A DNA stretch of 15,617 bases, taken from the NCBI GenBank assembly GCA_041672385.1, contig JBAYZQ010000036.1:1-15617 (forward strand), given 5' to 3'. The stretch comes from JBAYZQ01 sp041672385 (lineage in GTDB: Bacteria > Spirochaetota > Spirochaetia > Sphaerochaetales > Sphaerochaetaceae). The notes under the pieces were generated by a model. That model worked only from the letters and a program-made list of their open reading frames with translations. It ran no database searches and had not been told where the DNA came from. The position numbers and the translations under genes are program-made. This document shows, in pieces, positions 6,619-14,236 of the stretch. Each line of letters begins with the position of its first letter. Position 1 is the first letter of the stretch.

Positions 6619-9535
6619 TATCTTCATCTCCTAAAGCTGCAAGTAAACTTCGAACTCTAATTTTAACAGCTCCCAAAGCGGCAATTTCATCAATTTTAAG
6701 TTGGGTATAGATTTTAGAATTACTGTTTACAATTTCTCTTAGTTCATCACTGGTAACAGCATCTAGGCCACAACCAAAGCTTACTAATTGAATAACACTC
6801 ATATCCTTTTGGGTGCAGGCGTATCTAGCTGCATCATACATTCTTGCATGATAAGTCCACTGATTTAAAACGTTTCTTTCCTGCTTTCCAATCTTATAAG
6901 CTAGGCTGTCTTCACTTAATACAGCACATCCAAGTTGTAAAATAAGTTGATCAACACCATGATTTACTTCTTTATCAACATGATAAGGTCTTCCAACGAG
7001 TACCATAATTGGGAGTTTTTTTTCTCTTGCATTTTTAATAATCAAATCGCCCTGAATTTTTATAGCTTCTAAGTAATTATCATAGGCTTCGTAAGCTTTT
7101 ATACTGGCTTTTTTTATTTCTAACTTATTAAAACTACCATATTGATTCATAATTTTGAATATTCTTTTTTTAAATTGATTTTTATAGGTAAGAGCAACCA
7201 TATCTTTAATAAAAACAACTTCTCCTGAATCAAGTTCTTTCATATTATTTTTTAAAACTTCAGGATAATAAGCAACTATGGGGCAATTAAAGTGATTGGT
7301 ACCTTTTTTTTCATCAATATTATAGCTACTACTGTTGTAAAAGATTGTTTTTACTCCGTCATCTATTAATTCTTGAATATGCCCGTGAAGTAGTTTTGCT
7401 GGATAACAAATAGTATCACTTGTGACTGTCATTTGCCCTTTAAGATAAGTTTCTCTTGTTGATGGTTTTGAAACAATAACTTCATATCCAAGCTCTGTAA
7501 AAAAAGTAAACCAAAAAGGTAATAATTCCCAAAAATTTAAACCAAAAGGAATGCCAATTTTCCCTCTTTTCCCTTTTTTAGGTTTTAAGGCATTAAGGTA
7601 TTCTTGTTTAAAAGCATAGATATCAAAAGCTGAAGGATCTTTTATATATCTTTCTGGACTTGCAAATTTATCACATTTATTTCCACTGATAAACTTTCTA
7701 TTTCCAAAAAAAGTATTAATTGTAAGTTGACAATGATTTAAGCAACCTTTGCACGTTGTAGCTTTTGTTGTATGAGTAAAACTCTTTAATTCCTCAAGAT
7801 TCAAAAGAGTGCTTTCTTCTTTTTGTTTTATATCTCTATTTTTTGCATAAAGTGCACATCCATAGGCTCCCATTAATCCTGCTTTATCTGGTCGAATAAC
7901 GTTAAGTTTAAGTTCATTTTCAAAGGCTCTTAAAACTGCATTATTTAGAAAAGTCCCACCTTGAACAATAATTTTTTTTCCAAGGGAAGAAGGATTATTG
8001 CATCTTATTACTTTATAAAGCGCATTTTTTACTACACTTATTGCTAATCCAGAAAAAATGTCTTCAATTTTTGCTCCATCTTTTTGAGCCTGTTTGACGC
8101 TACTGTTCATAAATACAGTACATCTAGAGCCAAGATTAACTGGATGTCGTGATTCAAGTGCCAAATGCGAAGCTTCTTTTTCACTGTAACCCAAAGCATT
8201 AAAAAAGGTTTGCAAAAAAGAACCACAACCAGAAGAGCAAGCTTCATTTAAGAAAATATCATCAATAACCCCATCACAAATTTTAAAGCATTTTATATCC
8301 TGACCACCGATGTCTATAATAAAATCTACATCAGGATAAAAATATTGGGCACTCATTAAATGGGCTTGGGTTTCAACAATAGAATATTCAAGGTTAAAAG
8401 CATTTTTTACTAGTTTTTCACCATATCCAGTTGAGCAACCTTTTTGTAATTCAATTTTTGGATATTTTGTTAAAAAGTCAACAATATAATCTTTTACAAA
8501 GACTATGGGATCACCTTCATTCTTTCTATAACCAGAAAAAAGCAATTCTCCCTTTTCAGAGATAACACAAACTTTTACGGTAGTAGAACCTACATCCACC
8601 CCTAGATAGGCTTTGCCTTCATATTTTAAAGGGTCACCAACTGGTATTATTTCCTTGTCATGTCTTGAAAAGAATTCTTTTTTATCTTCATCAGTTTCAA
8701 ATAAGGGTTTTAGTGATTTATAATTTTCATCACTGTAATAGTTTTTAAATTTTTCGTTAATTTCTTCAAGAGTAAAAGAGCCCTCACTTAAAAAAGAAGC
8801 ACCTAAAGCAACAAAATATAGAGAATTATCGGGGCAGGTTCCATTTACTTTCAAGGTTAAGTCAAAACATTTTCTCAAAGTAGAAAAAAAGGTTAAAGGC
8901 CCACCTAGGTAGACAACATTTCCTTCAATTCTTCTCCCTTGGGCCAAACCTGTTATGGTTTGATTTACTACAGATTGGAAAACTGAGTAGGCAATGTCAC
9001 TTTTGCTTGCTCCCTGGCTTATTAATGCTTGAACATCAGTTTTTGCAAATACCCCACATCTAGAGGCAATTGTATAACAGTGATGGCTCTCACTGGCAAT
9101 TTTATCCATTTCATTTTGTTTGATTGCCAGCAAATTTATCATTTGATCGATAAAGGCGCCTGTACCTCCGGCACAGCTTCCATTCATACGAACTTCTAAA
9201 TTACCTTCAAGAAATAAGATTTTTGCGTCTTCGCCCCCAAGTTCAATAACGCAACTTGTTTCTGGCATTTTTTTAAGAACAGCCTTTCTTGTAGCATAAA
9301 CTTCTTGTGTAAAGGCGAGGTCCATTTTTTGGGCAATTCCGATTCCTGCAGAACCTGATATTCCGACAGAGACTTTTTGATTTCCCATTTCTTCTATCAT
9401 CTCAAAAATAATTTCACTTGCCATTTTTGGAATCTGAGAATGATGGTATTTATAGCGTGAAAAAACTATTTTTTCTTTTTCATCAACAAGAACACATTTT
9501 AAAGTTGTTGAGCCTACGTCTATCCCTAATCGCAT
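6611..9535 (-). CDS. Double-domain acyl-CoA dehydratase activase (BadF/BadG/HgdC type) with DUF2229-like region
   Basis: The 974-residue protein carries two ASKHA ATPase domains in tandem (1-255 and 308-565). Each has a phosphate-binding start (GIDVGSTTLK at 4; GVDVGSTTVK at 312), an IELGGED/IDIGGQD motif, and the Cys pair of activases. These are Cys121 and Cys160 in the first half and Cys433 and Cys472 in the second, both 39 apart. In HgdC a [4Fe-4S] cluster is held between two identical subunits; here both halves are in one chain. A Cys cluster C595-x2-C-x3-C plus Cys621 follows, then a DUF2229-like region (about 658-780), then a C-terminal part with GRPYHVDKEVNHG and FGCGLDAVTSDE. GAGG is 5 bases before the ATG. 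The role is ATP-driven electron transfer to a dehydratase-like partner, probably the next gene. Confidence 0.93.
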   Translation of the reverse strand: MRLGIDVGSTTLKCVLVDEKEKIVFSRYKYHHSQIPKMASEIIFEMIEEMGNQKVSVGISGSAGIGIAQKMDLAFTQEVYATRKAVLKKMPETSCVIELGGEDAKILFLEGNLEVRMNGSCAGGTGAFIDQMINLLAIKQNEMDKIASESHHCYTIASRCGVFAKTDVQALISQGASKSDIAYSVFQSVVNQTITGLAQGRRIEGNVVYLGGPLTFFSTLRKCFDLTLKVNGTCPDNSLYFVALGASFLSEGSFTLEEINEKFKNYYSDENYKSLKPLFETDEDKKEFFSRHDKEIIPVGDPLKYEGKAYLGVDVGSTTVKVCVISEKGELLFSGYRKNEGDPIVFVKDYIVDFLTKYPKIELQKGCSTGYGEKLVKNAFNLEYSIVETQAHLMSAQYFYPDVDFIIDIGGQDIKCFKICDGVIDDIFLNEACSSGCGSFLQTFFNALGYSEKEASHLALESRHPVNLGSRCTVFMNSSVKQAQKDGAKIEDIFSGLAISVVKNALYKVIRCNNPSSLGKKIIVQGGTFLNNAVLRAFENELKLNVIRPDKAGLMGAYGCALYAKNRDIKQKEESTLLNLEELKSFTHTTKATTCKGCLNHCQLTINTFFGNRKFISGNKCDKFASPERYIKDPSAFDIYAFKQEYLNALKPKKGKRGKIGIPFGLNFWELLPFWFTFFTELGYEVIVSKPSTRETYLKGQMTVTSDTICYPAKLLHGHIQELIDDGVKTIFYNSSSYNIDEKKGTNHFNCPIVAYYPEVLKNNMKELDSGEVVFIKDMVALTYKNQFKKRIFKIMNQYGSFNKLEIKKASIKAYEAYDNYLEAIKIQGDLIIKNAREKKLPIMVLVGRPYHVDKEVNHGVDQLILQLGCAVLSEDSLAYKIGKQERNVLNQWTYHARMYDAARYACTQKDMSVIQLVSFGCGLDAVTSDELREIVNSNSKIYTQLKIDEIAALGAVKIRVRSLLAALGDEDNE

Positions 9536-9640
9536 AATGCCTCTTTATTTACACTTTTTAAAATAACGTAATAAATATAATAGATATTTAAAAAAGAAGG
9601 AAGACATTTTAATGAGGAAAAGATATTTAGAGTAGACCAA

Positions 9641-10267
9641 TTACATATTTTTTTCTTTTAGATGTTTAGAAAGCAGGGCTAAAGAAGCTGCCATATTTTC
9701 GTTTTGAACTAAAATGTTCTCAGGAACACTTAAATAAATCGGAGCAAAATTCCATATAGCACCAATATTACCTGCTACAAGTTGATCACAAACAACTTGA
9801 GCTTGTTTTTCAGGAACAGTAATTACCCCAAGATGAACATTGTGTTGTCTACAGAAATCACTGATTTGATCACATGATTTAACTGTTTTTCCACGTATAA
9901 CTTCACCAACTTTTTCAGGGTCATTGTCAAAAATACCAATAATAGTAATTCCGTAGTATCCGAATCCTTTATATCCAAGTAAAGCTTGTCCTAATGATCC
10001 GACTCCAACTAGAATAGCTTCTTTCTTATCATTATAACCCAAAACATTTTCCATATCTTTTATCAAGGTTTCAATCTGAAATCCAATTTTAGGTTTCCCA
10101 TTAACAGTGCTAGCAGAAGCTAGATCTTTTCTTACTTGAATTTCTTTGAAATTAAATTTGGCAGCAATTTTTGGTGCCGAGATTGTAGTACAACCTAGAG
10201 CCTTTTGATTTTTTAAAAACTGAAGATAATAAGGCATTCTTTGTAAAGCTTGTTTTGAAATACTCAT
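9641..10267 (-). CDS. rex: Redox-sensing transcriptional repressor Rex
   Basis: Rex binds DNA as a dimer when NADH is low and releases it when NADH rises, controlling fermentation and electron-transfer genes. ATG 10267 follows AGGTGG at 6 bases and gives 208 residues starting MSISKQALQRMPYYLQFL, the normal Rex start. A GTG at 10285 is in frame but precedes the ribosome site. The winged helix covers about 1-75 with QVRKDLA (44-50). The Rossmann domain has GVGSLG (88-93) and FDNDPEKVG (113-121). The loop ASASTVNGKPKIGF replaces the classical YFGEFG-x-RG-x-GY stretch, placing it in the non-canonical Rex group that I recall from clostridia. It lies 105 bases upstream of the activase gene with no terminator between them, so the three genes may form one operon. 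Confidence 0.93.
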   Translation of the reverse strand: MSISKQALQRMPYYLQFLKNQKALGCTTISAPKIAAKFNFKEIQVRKDLASASTVNGKPKIGFQIETLIKDMENVLGYNDKKEAILVGVGSLGQALLGYKGFGYYGITIIGIFDNDPEKVGEVIRGKTVKSCDQISDFCRQHNVHLGVITVPEKQAQVVCDQLVAGNIGAIWNFAPIYLSVPENILVQNENMAASLALLSKHLKEKNM

Positions 10268-10292
10268 TTGTTTCCACCTATTCACTATTCAT

Positions 10293-10328
10293 TTATCGAT
10301 AATAACCGTAAAATAAACCAAAGTCAAG
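10293..10328 (-). promoter_or_regulatory. rex promoter with palindrome over the -10
   Basis: On the minus strand, TTGACT (10328-10323), an 18-base spacer and TATTAT (10304-10299) each differ from consensus by one base. A perfect 10-bp palindrome TTATCGATAA (10293-10302) overlaps the -10 and the probable start point, where a repressor would block transcription. It does not match the known Rex consensus. Confidence 0.65.
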
Positions 10329-10346
10329 TTAAATATTACAGTTTTT

Positions 10347-10352
10347 ATAATT
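10347..10352 (+). promoter_or_regulatory. Candidate -10 box of the aspartate kinase gene
   Basis: A perfect TATAAT lies 62 bases before the kinase start codon. No good -35 stands 16-18 bases upstream, and that region is shared with the -35 of the divergent rex promoter. The leader would be about 55 bases. Confidence 0.4.
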
Positions 10353-10413
10353 ATTGCACTTGAAGAAATTATAAAAAAATAATAGCCTAAGTGGTACTTC
10401 TATGGAGGTGGTA

Positions 10414-11460
10414 ATGACAGTTTGTAAATTCGGTGGTTCTTCACTTTCTTGTGCCAAACAAATAAAAAAAGTTTCTGAAATTCTTAAATCTGATCCTAAC
10501 AGAACTTTAGCAGTAGTTTCAGCACCTGGCAAACGTTTTAAAGAAGATATTAAAATAACAGATCTTCTATATGAAATTTATGATTTAGCTTCAATGAACA
10601 AAGTTGAAGAAACAAAGGTTTTATTTAAGATTATTAAAAAGCGATATCTTGAAATTTGTGAAAATTTAGATATACCAGAATCAAATATTAAATCCTTTCT
10701 TCAGGAAATATTACATAATATTCTTAGCAAGAAATCTCTCTCTTATTGTGCAAGCAGAGGGGAATTTCTTAATGCAAAAATAATCAGTACTTATTTGGAT
10801 TGGGATTTTTTAGAAAGTGGTAACTATTTAAAATTAACAGCTGAAAGGCAAATACATCCTCTTTCTTGGTCTTTATTAAATTCAGTTGATTTCTCAAAAA
10901 AGTACGTTGTTCCAGGTTTTTATGGAACTGATTTGAATAATAAGATATTAACTTTTTCAAGAGGTGGCTCTGATATCACTGGAGCTTGTTTTTCGAGAGC
11001 CGCAAAAGCTAATCTTTATGAAAATTGGACCGATGTAAATGGAGTTTTCAACGCAGATCCAAGAATTATAAAGGAAGCCACTCCAATAAAAAGTCTAACT
11101 TATGAGCAAATGAATATTCTTTCTCGTTATGGTGCAAATGTCCTACATCCAGACGTATTTAAACCACTTATTACTAATCCAGTAACTATTAATGTGAAAA
11201 ATACTAATAGTCCTAAAGAAATAGGAACAATGATAACCTTAGAAAAAGAAAATAATTCAAACTATATTGGAATAACAAATCTTGATCAGAGCTTGTGCAT
11301 CGTAGGAGACTGTATCGATAATTCGAAGATAGATACCCTTTTTAAGGGAAATAATATTAACTTCAAAAACAAGCAAATCTTTAAAAGCTATTGTCTTTAT
11401 GAGATAGAACAAACTAGCATGAAACAAGCTTTAAACTTACTTCATTCTAGTTTATTCTAA
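10414..11460 (+). CDS. Aspartate kinase with shortened regulatory domain
   Basis: It phosphorylates aspartate, the first step towards lysine, threonine, methionine and diaminopimelate. The start is ATG 10414 because GGAGG at 10404-10408 lies 5 bases before it; an in-frame ATG at 10402 contains that site. In the 348 residues, kinase motifs are complete: KFGGSS (5-10), SRGEFLNAKI (114-123), FSRGGSD (181-187), WTDVNGVFNADPR (205-217) and NVLHPDVFKPL near 242. After about residue 275 only some 73 residues remain, enough for roughly one degenerate ACT domain where most aspartokinases have two. Feedback control may therefore be weak or different. It is divergent from rex and stands alone, with no other amino-acid biosynthesis gene nearby. 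Which of the lysC/dapG/thrA classes it belongs to is not clear. Confidence 0.92.
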   Translation: MTVCKFGGSSLSCAKQIKKVSEILKSDPNRTLAVVSAPGKRFKEDIKITDLLYEIYDLASMNKVEETKVLFKIIKKRYLEICENLDIPESNIKSFLQEILHNILSKKSLSYCASRGEFLNAKIISTYLDWDFLESGNYLKLTAERQIHPLSWSLLNSVDFSKKYVVPGFYGTDLNNKILTFSRGGSDITGACFSRAAKANLYENWTDVNGVFNADPRIIKEATPIKSLTYEQMNILSRYGANVLHPDVFKPLITNPVTINVKNTNSPKEIGTMITLEKENNSNYIGITNLDQSLCIVGDCIDNSKIDTLFKGNNINFKNKQIFKSYCLYEIEQTSMKQALNLLHSSLF

Positions 11461-11464
11461 GACA

Positions 11465-11500
11465 AAAGGGCTGGCACTTAATTAAAAGTGCCAGTTCCTT
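11465..11500. terminator. Bidirectional terminator between convergent genes
   Basis: A perfect 9-bp stem CTGGCACTT/AAGTGCCAG (11471-11479 and 11486-11494) has a 6-base loop. A further AAAGG/CCTTT pairing flanks it across a small internal loop. T-rich sequence follows on the plus strand (TTCCTTTC) and on the minus strand (CCCTTTTGTC). It sits between the stops of aspartate kinase and the VWA lipoprotein and probably serves both. Confidence 0.85.
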
Positions 11501-11518
11501 TCAATTAAAGTTCTAATT

Positions 11519-12670
11519 CTATAAACCTTTTTCGAAAGCTTCCAAAGCACGTGAATAATCAACAACAGAAGGAGAGGTATAGGTAACCTCAGCTTCAGCA
11601 TCACCAAGACTGGTATGTACTGCAATTCTAAGATTATGAATTTTATTAGCACTAAAGTCATTTGTCATGAAGGTAATCATGTAATCACCTCTTGTTGTAA
11701 TATCTGAACCAATTGTATCGATGATTCCTGCAAAATCATCTGTAATATCAAATAACGCTCCACCTGTATCTTCAGCAAGATCTGTATAATCATCACTATA
11801 AGATGAAGGTGCTACAACGTAACAGTTAACACCAGAAATGTTTAATTTAGCAATTTCCTGTGAAACAGAATTACTCACCCCTTCATAATGCCAAGTTACG
11901 TGACCAGGTGATTCTGGAGTATGGTAGTCAATATCTGTAATAAGGATAAAAATTCTTGCAGCTGCATCCCGATAAGTAAAGCTCATATCATTTTGAAATG
12001 ATCCAGCTGGATTACTTGTAAGCTCTGCTCTTCCTGCTCTTGCATAGTCAATAGCATCAATTTGGTTTTCTGGACCATCATCTCCACCATAAGCTGACAA
12101 AGCTCCCACTGCTGTTTTAAAGGTAGCAATATCACTAGTAGGTGCTAACCTCTCACCAATTCCTTTACGAATATCATCACCATAGGTAACATAACCTATC
12201 CTATAGTCAATATCTGATTCTGCCAAAGTATCAGCAAAGTCCTGAGCTTTATTCGTCATTGTGGTAATATAGCTACTCATACTTCCAGTAGTATCAATAA
12301 CGAAGACGATATCAGCCATCTTGTTACTGGTTGTTACCGCTCCACGAGGTGTAATTTCTATTGGACGAGCTTCGCCATTATCTTCAATAACGTCAAAGAA
12401 ATCTGCTTCCACTAAATTTGATATTACCGAATCATCCTCAGGATTCGTCGGAGTTACAAACAAAGTAATTGATGGGAAATTATCATATCCCCTTAACCCA
12501 GTTCCAACTCCTGTAATTTCAAAATTAATGGTGTTTGTACTGATTGTTGGTGGCAACACAAACCCTCCGTCAAATAATGAATCAACTGTACTCTTAAACA
12601 AGTCACATGATACCATGGTTAAGGTTACGATTATGATAAGTAGCACCGTAAGTAATTTTTTGTGTTTCAT
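11519..12670 (-). CDS. Von Willebrand factor A domain lipoprotein
   Basis: The 383-residue protein starts with a lipoprotein signal (MKHKK, hydrophobic run, LTMVSC; lipidated Cys22). After a linker and a small beta-rich region (about 45-110) comes a VWA domain of about 118-330. Its metal site is DTTGSMS (126-132), the D-x-T/S-x-S form. The next ligand region is GGDDGPENQIDAI (195-207) and the third is LITDID (243-248). The rest, about 335-383, contains beta-strand-like sequence. VWA domains bind protein partners through Mg2+; the partner here is unknown, and surface adhesion or complex assembly is possible. AGGAGG is 5 bases before the ATG. The start codon is preceded by a strong 5' UTR hairpin. 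Termination is at the shared hairpin downstream. Confidence 0.9.
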   Translation of the reverse strand: MKHKKLLTVLLIIIVTLTMVSCDLFKSTVDSLFDGGFVLPPTISTNTINFEITGVGTGLRGYDNFPSITLFVTPTNPEDDSVISNLVEADFFDVIEDNGEARPIEITPRGAVTTSNKMADIVFVIDTTGSMSSYITTMTNKAQDFADTLAESDIDYRIGYVTYGDDIRKGIGERLAPTSDIATFKTAVGALSAYGGDDGPENQIDAIDYARAGRAELTSNPAGSFQNDMSFTYRDAAARIFILITDIDYHTPESPGHVTWHYEGVSNSVSQEIAKLNISGVNCYVVAPSSYSDDYTDLAEDTGGALFDITDDFAGIIDTIGSDITTRGDYMITFMTNDFSANKIHNLRIAVHTSLGDAEAEVTYTSPSVVDYSRALEAFEKGL

Positions 12671-12682
12671 TGTAGCCTCCTA

Positions 12683-12721
12683 AATAAACTCAAAAGTTCT
12701 ATTAAAAAATTTGAGTTTATT
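12683..12721 (-). promoter_or_regulatory. 5' UTR hairpin abutting the ribosome site of the VWA lipoprotein gene
   Basis: A perfect 12-bp inverted repeat, AATAAACTCAAA/TTTGAGTTTATT, has a 15-base loop (12695-12709). In the mRNA it ends one to two bases before the AGGAGG. There is no T tract on the 3' side, so it is not a terminator. It could stabilise the message or control ribosome access. Confidence 0.7.
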
Positions 12722-12748
12722 ATTTTCATATAATTCCCTTTCTCTAAA

Positions 12749-12784
12749 ATTATATTGTATGGTTATTTACAAAGAAACCGTCAA
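12749..12784 (-). promoter_or_regulatory. Candidate promoter of the VWA lipoprotein gene
   Basis: Minus strand TTGACG (12784-12779) is followed after 19 bases by TACAAT (12759-12754), which overlaps a perfect TATAAT (12754-12749). A second TTGACA lies 14 bases upstream. Spacing is not ideal for any pair. Confidence 0.35.
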
Positions 12785-13164
12785 AACCGGCTTGTCAATT
12801 CCAAAGTTTTTGGCATTTTTTGGCAATTTGTTAGAATAAATCTTCATCCTTCCAATGTAAATTTATTGTAATACTAGATTAATAAAGATATTTCCTTAAT
12901 TGAATTACCAAATTTCATAAAAGTAAAAATAAGATTAATATGTTTATGAATCATAATAACATCCTTAATAGTATCAAGGTGGTAAGGCCTTTCAAAACAG
13001 TTGAAAATTTAATGAAAAATATATATCTAATTTTTTAAAGAATAATTCCATCCGCAACTTTTCCAGTGTTTCATCCGCAACTTTTCCAGTGTTTCATCCG
13101 CAACTTTTCCAGTGGAATTAACTTTTTCTCTTAATTCCAAGTTGAAGGCTTTTAAAAATCTTGG
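12785..13164. other. AT-rich intergenic stretch without a convincing gene
   Basis: I see no supported protein or RNA gene here. The only plus-strand reading of note is 32 codons at 12940-13038 without a ribosome site. A short imperfect TTTTTGGCA duplication lies near 12807-12826. Three 23-bp tandem repeats at 13046-13114 are the one striking structure, and they are listed separately. Confidence 0.6.
13046..13114. repeat. Three tandem 23-bp direct repeats
   Basis: Copies lie at 13046-13068, 13069-13091 and 13092-13114 with no spacers. Copies 2 and 3 are identical; copy 1 differs by one base (TTCC for TTTC at its start). The core is CCGCAACTTTTCCAGTG. The array is flanked by a 7-bp inverted repeat, AATTCCA (13044-13050) and TGGAATT (13113-13119). 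The unit is richer in GC than its surroundings, and 23 is not a multiple of three, which argues against coding. Confidence 0.95.
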
Positions 13165-13212
13165 TTGACTAAAACTAAATTATATTAGATAGTTAATATT
13201 GTGTACAATATT
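13165..13212 (+). promoter_or_regulatory. Promoter of the AEC transporter gene with GntR-like operator
   Basis: TTGACT (13165-13170), a 17-base spacer and GATAGT (13188-13193) form a moderate promoter. It is followed by an 18-bp palindrome at 13195-13212 with 8-bp arms AATATTGT/ACAATATT around GT. Its centre ATTGTGTACAAT resembles operators of FadR/FCD-type GntR repressors. It overlaps the expected start point near 13200, a repressing position. Confidence 0.6.
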
Positions 13213-13235
13213 TTATAAAACATCTTGAGGTTTCT

Positions 13236-14210
13236 ATGCAGAAGTTATTGTTTTCTCTTTCTATTATTGCCACTGGGCTTATAATTGGATATCTTATCCA
13301 GCATCTCGTAATCATTGGAAAAATTAAGGCTGATAAAGCACTTAAAAAGCAGCGCCAAACCCTTCAAAGAGTAGCTTTACTTTGTCTAAACCCAATTGCT
13401 ACTATAGGAGCAATATGGATTCTTTCATTTGATAATATACGAATTGTTTTCATGCCTGCTATTGGTGCACTTGCAATATTTACTGGAGGATTTACAGCAC
13501 TAATTATTGGTAAAATATTAAAATTAGAATCAAAACAAGAAGGAGCCTTTTTTAGTTGTGGTGCAATGTTTAACTTAGGTTCAATTGGAGCTCTTGTTGT
13601 CTTTATCTTTTTGGGAGAAACAGCTTTTGCTTTAGTCCCTATGTATACCCTATTTGAAGCTATTATTTATTATTCCCTTTGGTTCCCAATTGCAAAAAGC
13701 TTTTCACCAAAAGTACAGGAAGAAGTAAAGACAAAAAAATTGTTAAAAATCATTACTGATCCTTTTATTTTAGTCGCTATTGCAAGCATTTTGGTTGGTC
13801 TTTTTCTTAATGTCTTAGAAATACCTAGACCTGAATTTTACAGTAAGCTCAATTCTGTAGTTATTCCACTAGCAAGCCTTTTATTACTTATTTCCATCGG
13901 TATGGCGATGAAATTTAGTAAAATTAAAGCTTTTATAAAACCTGCAGTTATTATTTCTTGTATAAAGTATCTCCTAGTTCCATTTATGGCAACTGGAATA
14001 GCCTTTCTACTAGGATTTGGTAATATTGACAATGGGCTACCTCTTAAAGTAATCCTTATTCTTTCTTCCATGCCAGTCGGATTTATTGCGTTGGTCCCTC
14101 CATCAATTTATGATTTGGATATCGACCTTGCAAATGCTGCATGGATGTTAACAACAGCACTTTTAATAGTAATTATTCCTTTGCAAATGCTCATTATTTC
14201 TTTTATGTAA
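13236..14210 (+). CDS. AEC (auxin efflux carrier) family transporter
   Basis: The 324-residue protein has about ten membrane segments in two five-helix halves, the size and layout of the membrane transport protein family. Characteristic features are the polar loop IKADKALKKQRQTLQRVALLCLNPIA (about 31-56, cytoplasmic), GALAIFTGGFTALIIGKIL (80-98), SCGAMFNLGSIGAL (108-121) and a C-terminal SSMPVGFIALVPPSIYDLD (about 277-295) in the last helices. Bacterial members carry malate, lactate or similar organic anions; the substrate here is unknown. GAGG lies 6 bases before the ATG. It is a single-gene unit with its own promoter, probable operator and strong terminator. Confidence 0.9.
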   Translation: MQKLLFSLSIIATGLIIGYLIQHLVIIGKIKADKALKKQRQTLQRVALLCLNPIATIGAIWILSFDNIRIVFMPAIGALAIFTGGFTALIIGKILKLESKQEGAFFSCGAMFNLGSIGALVVFIFLGETAFALVPMYTLFEAIIYYSLWFPIAKSFSPKVQEEVKTKKLLKIITDPFILVAIASILVGLFLNVLEIPRPEFYSKLNSVVIPLASLLLLISIGMAMKFSKIKAFIKPAVIISCIKYLLVPFMATGIAFLLGFGNIDNGLPLKVILILSSMPVGFIALVPPSIYDLDIDLANAAWMLTTALLIVIIPLQMLIISFM

Positions 14211-14236
14211 TTTAATATTTACTTCATTTACTAACC

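Noticed and set aside
10353..10413. Lysine riboswitch before the aspartate kinase
   Set aside because: The leader is only about 55 bases, far shorter than a lysine riboswitch, and shows no conserved multi-helix structure.
10329..10532. 67-codon minus-strand frame over the aspartate kinase start
   Set aside because: It overlaps the well-supported kinase motif KFGGSS on the other strand and spans both promoters.
13046..13114. CRISPR array
   Set aside because: The three 23-bp units are directly adjacent with no spacers, and there are no cas genes.
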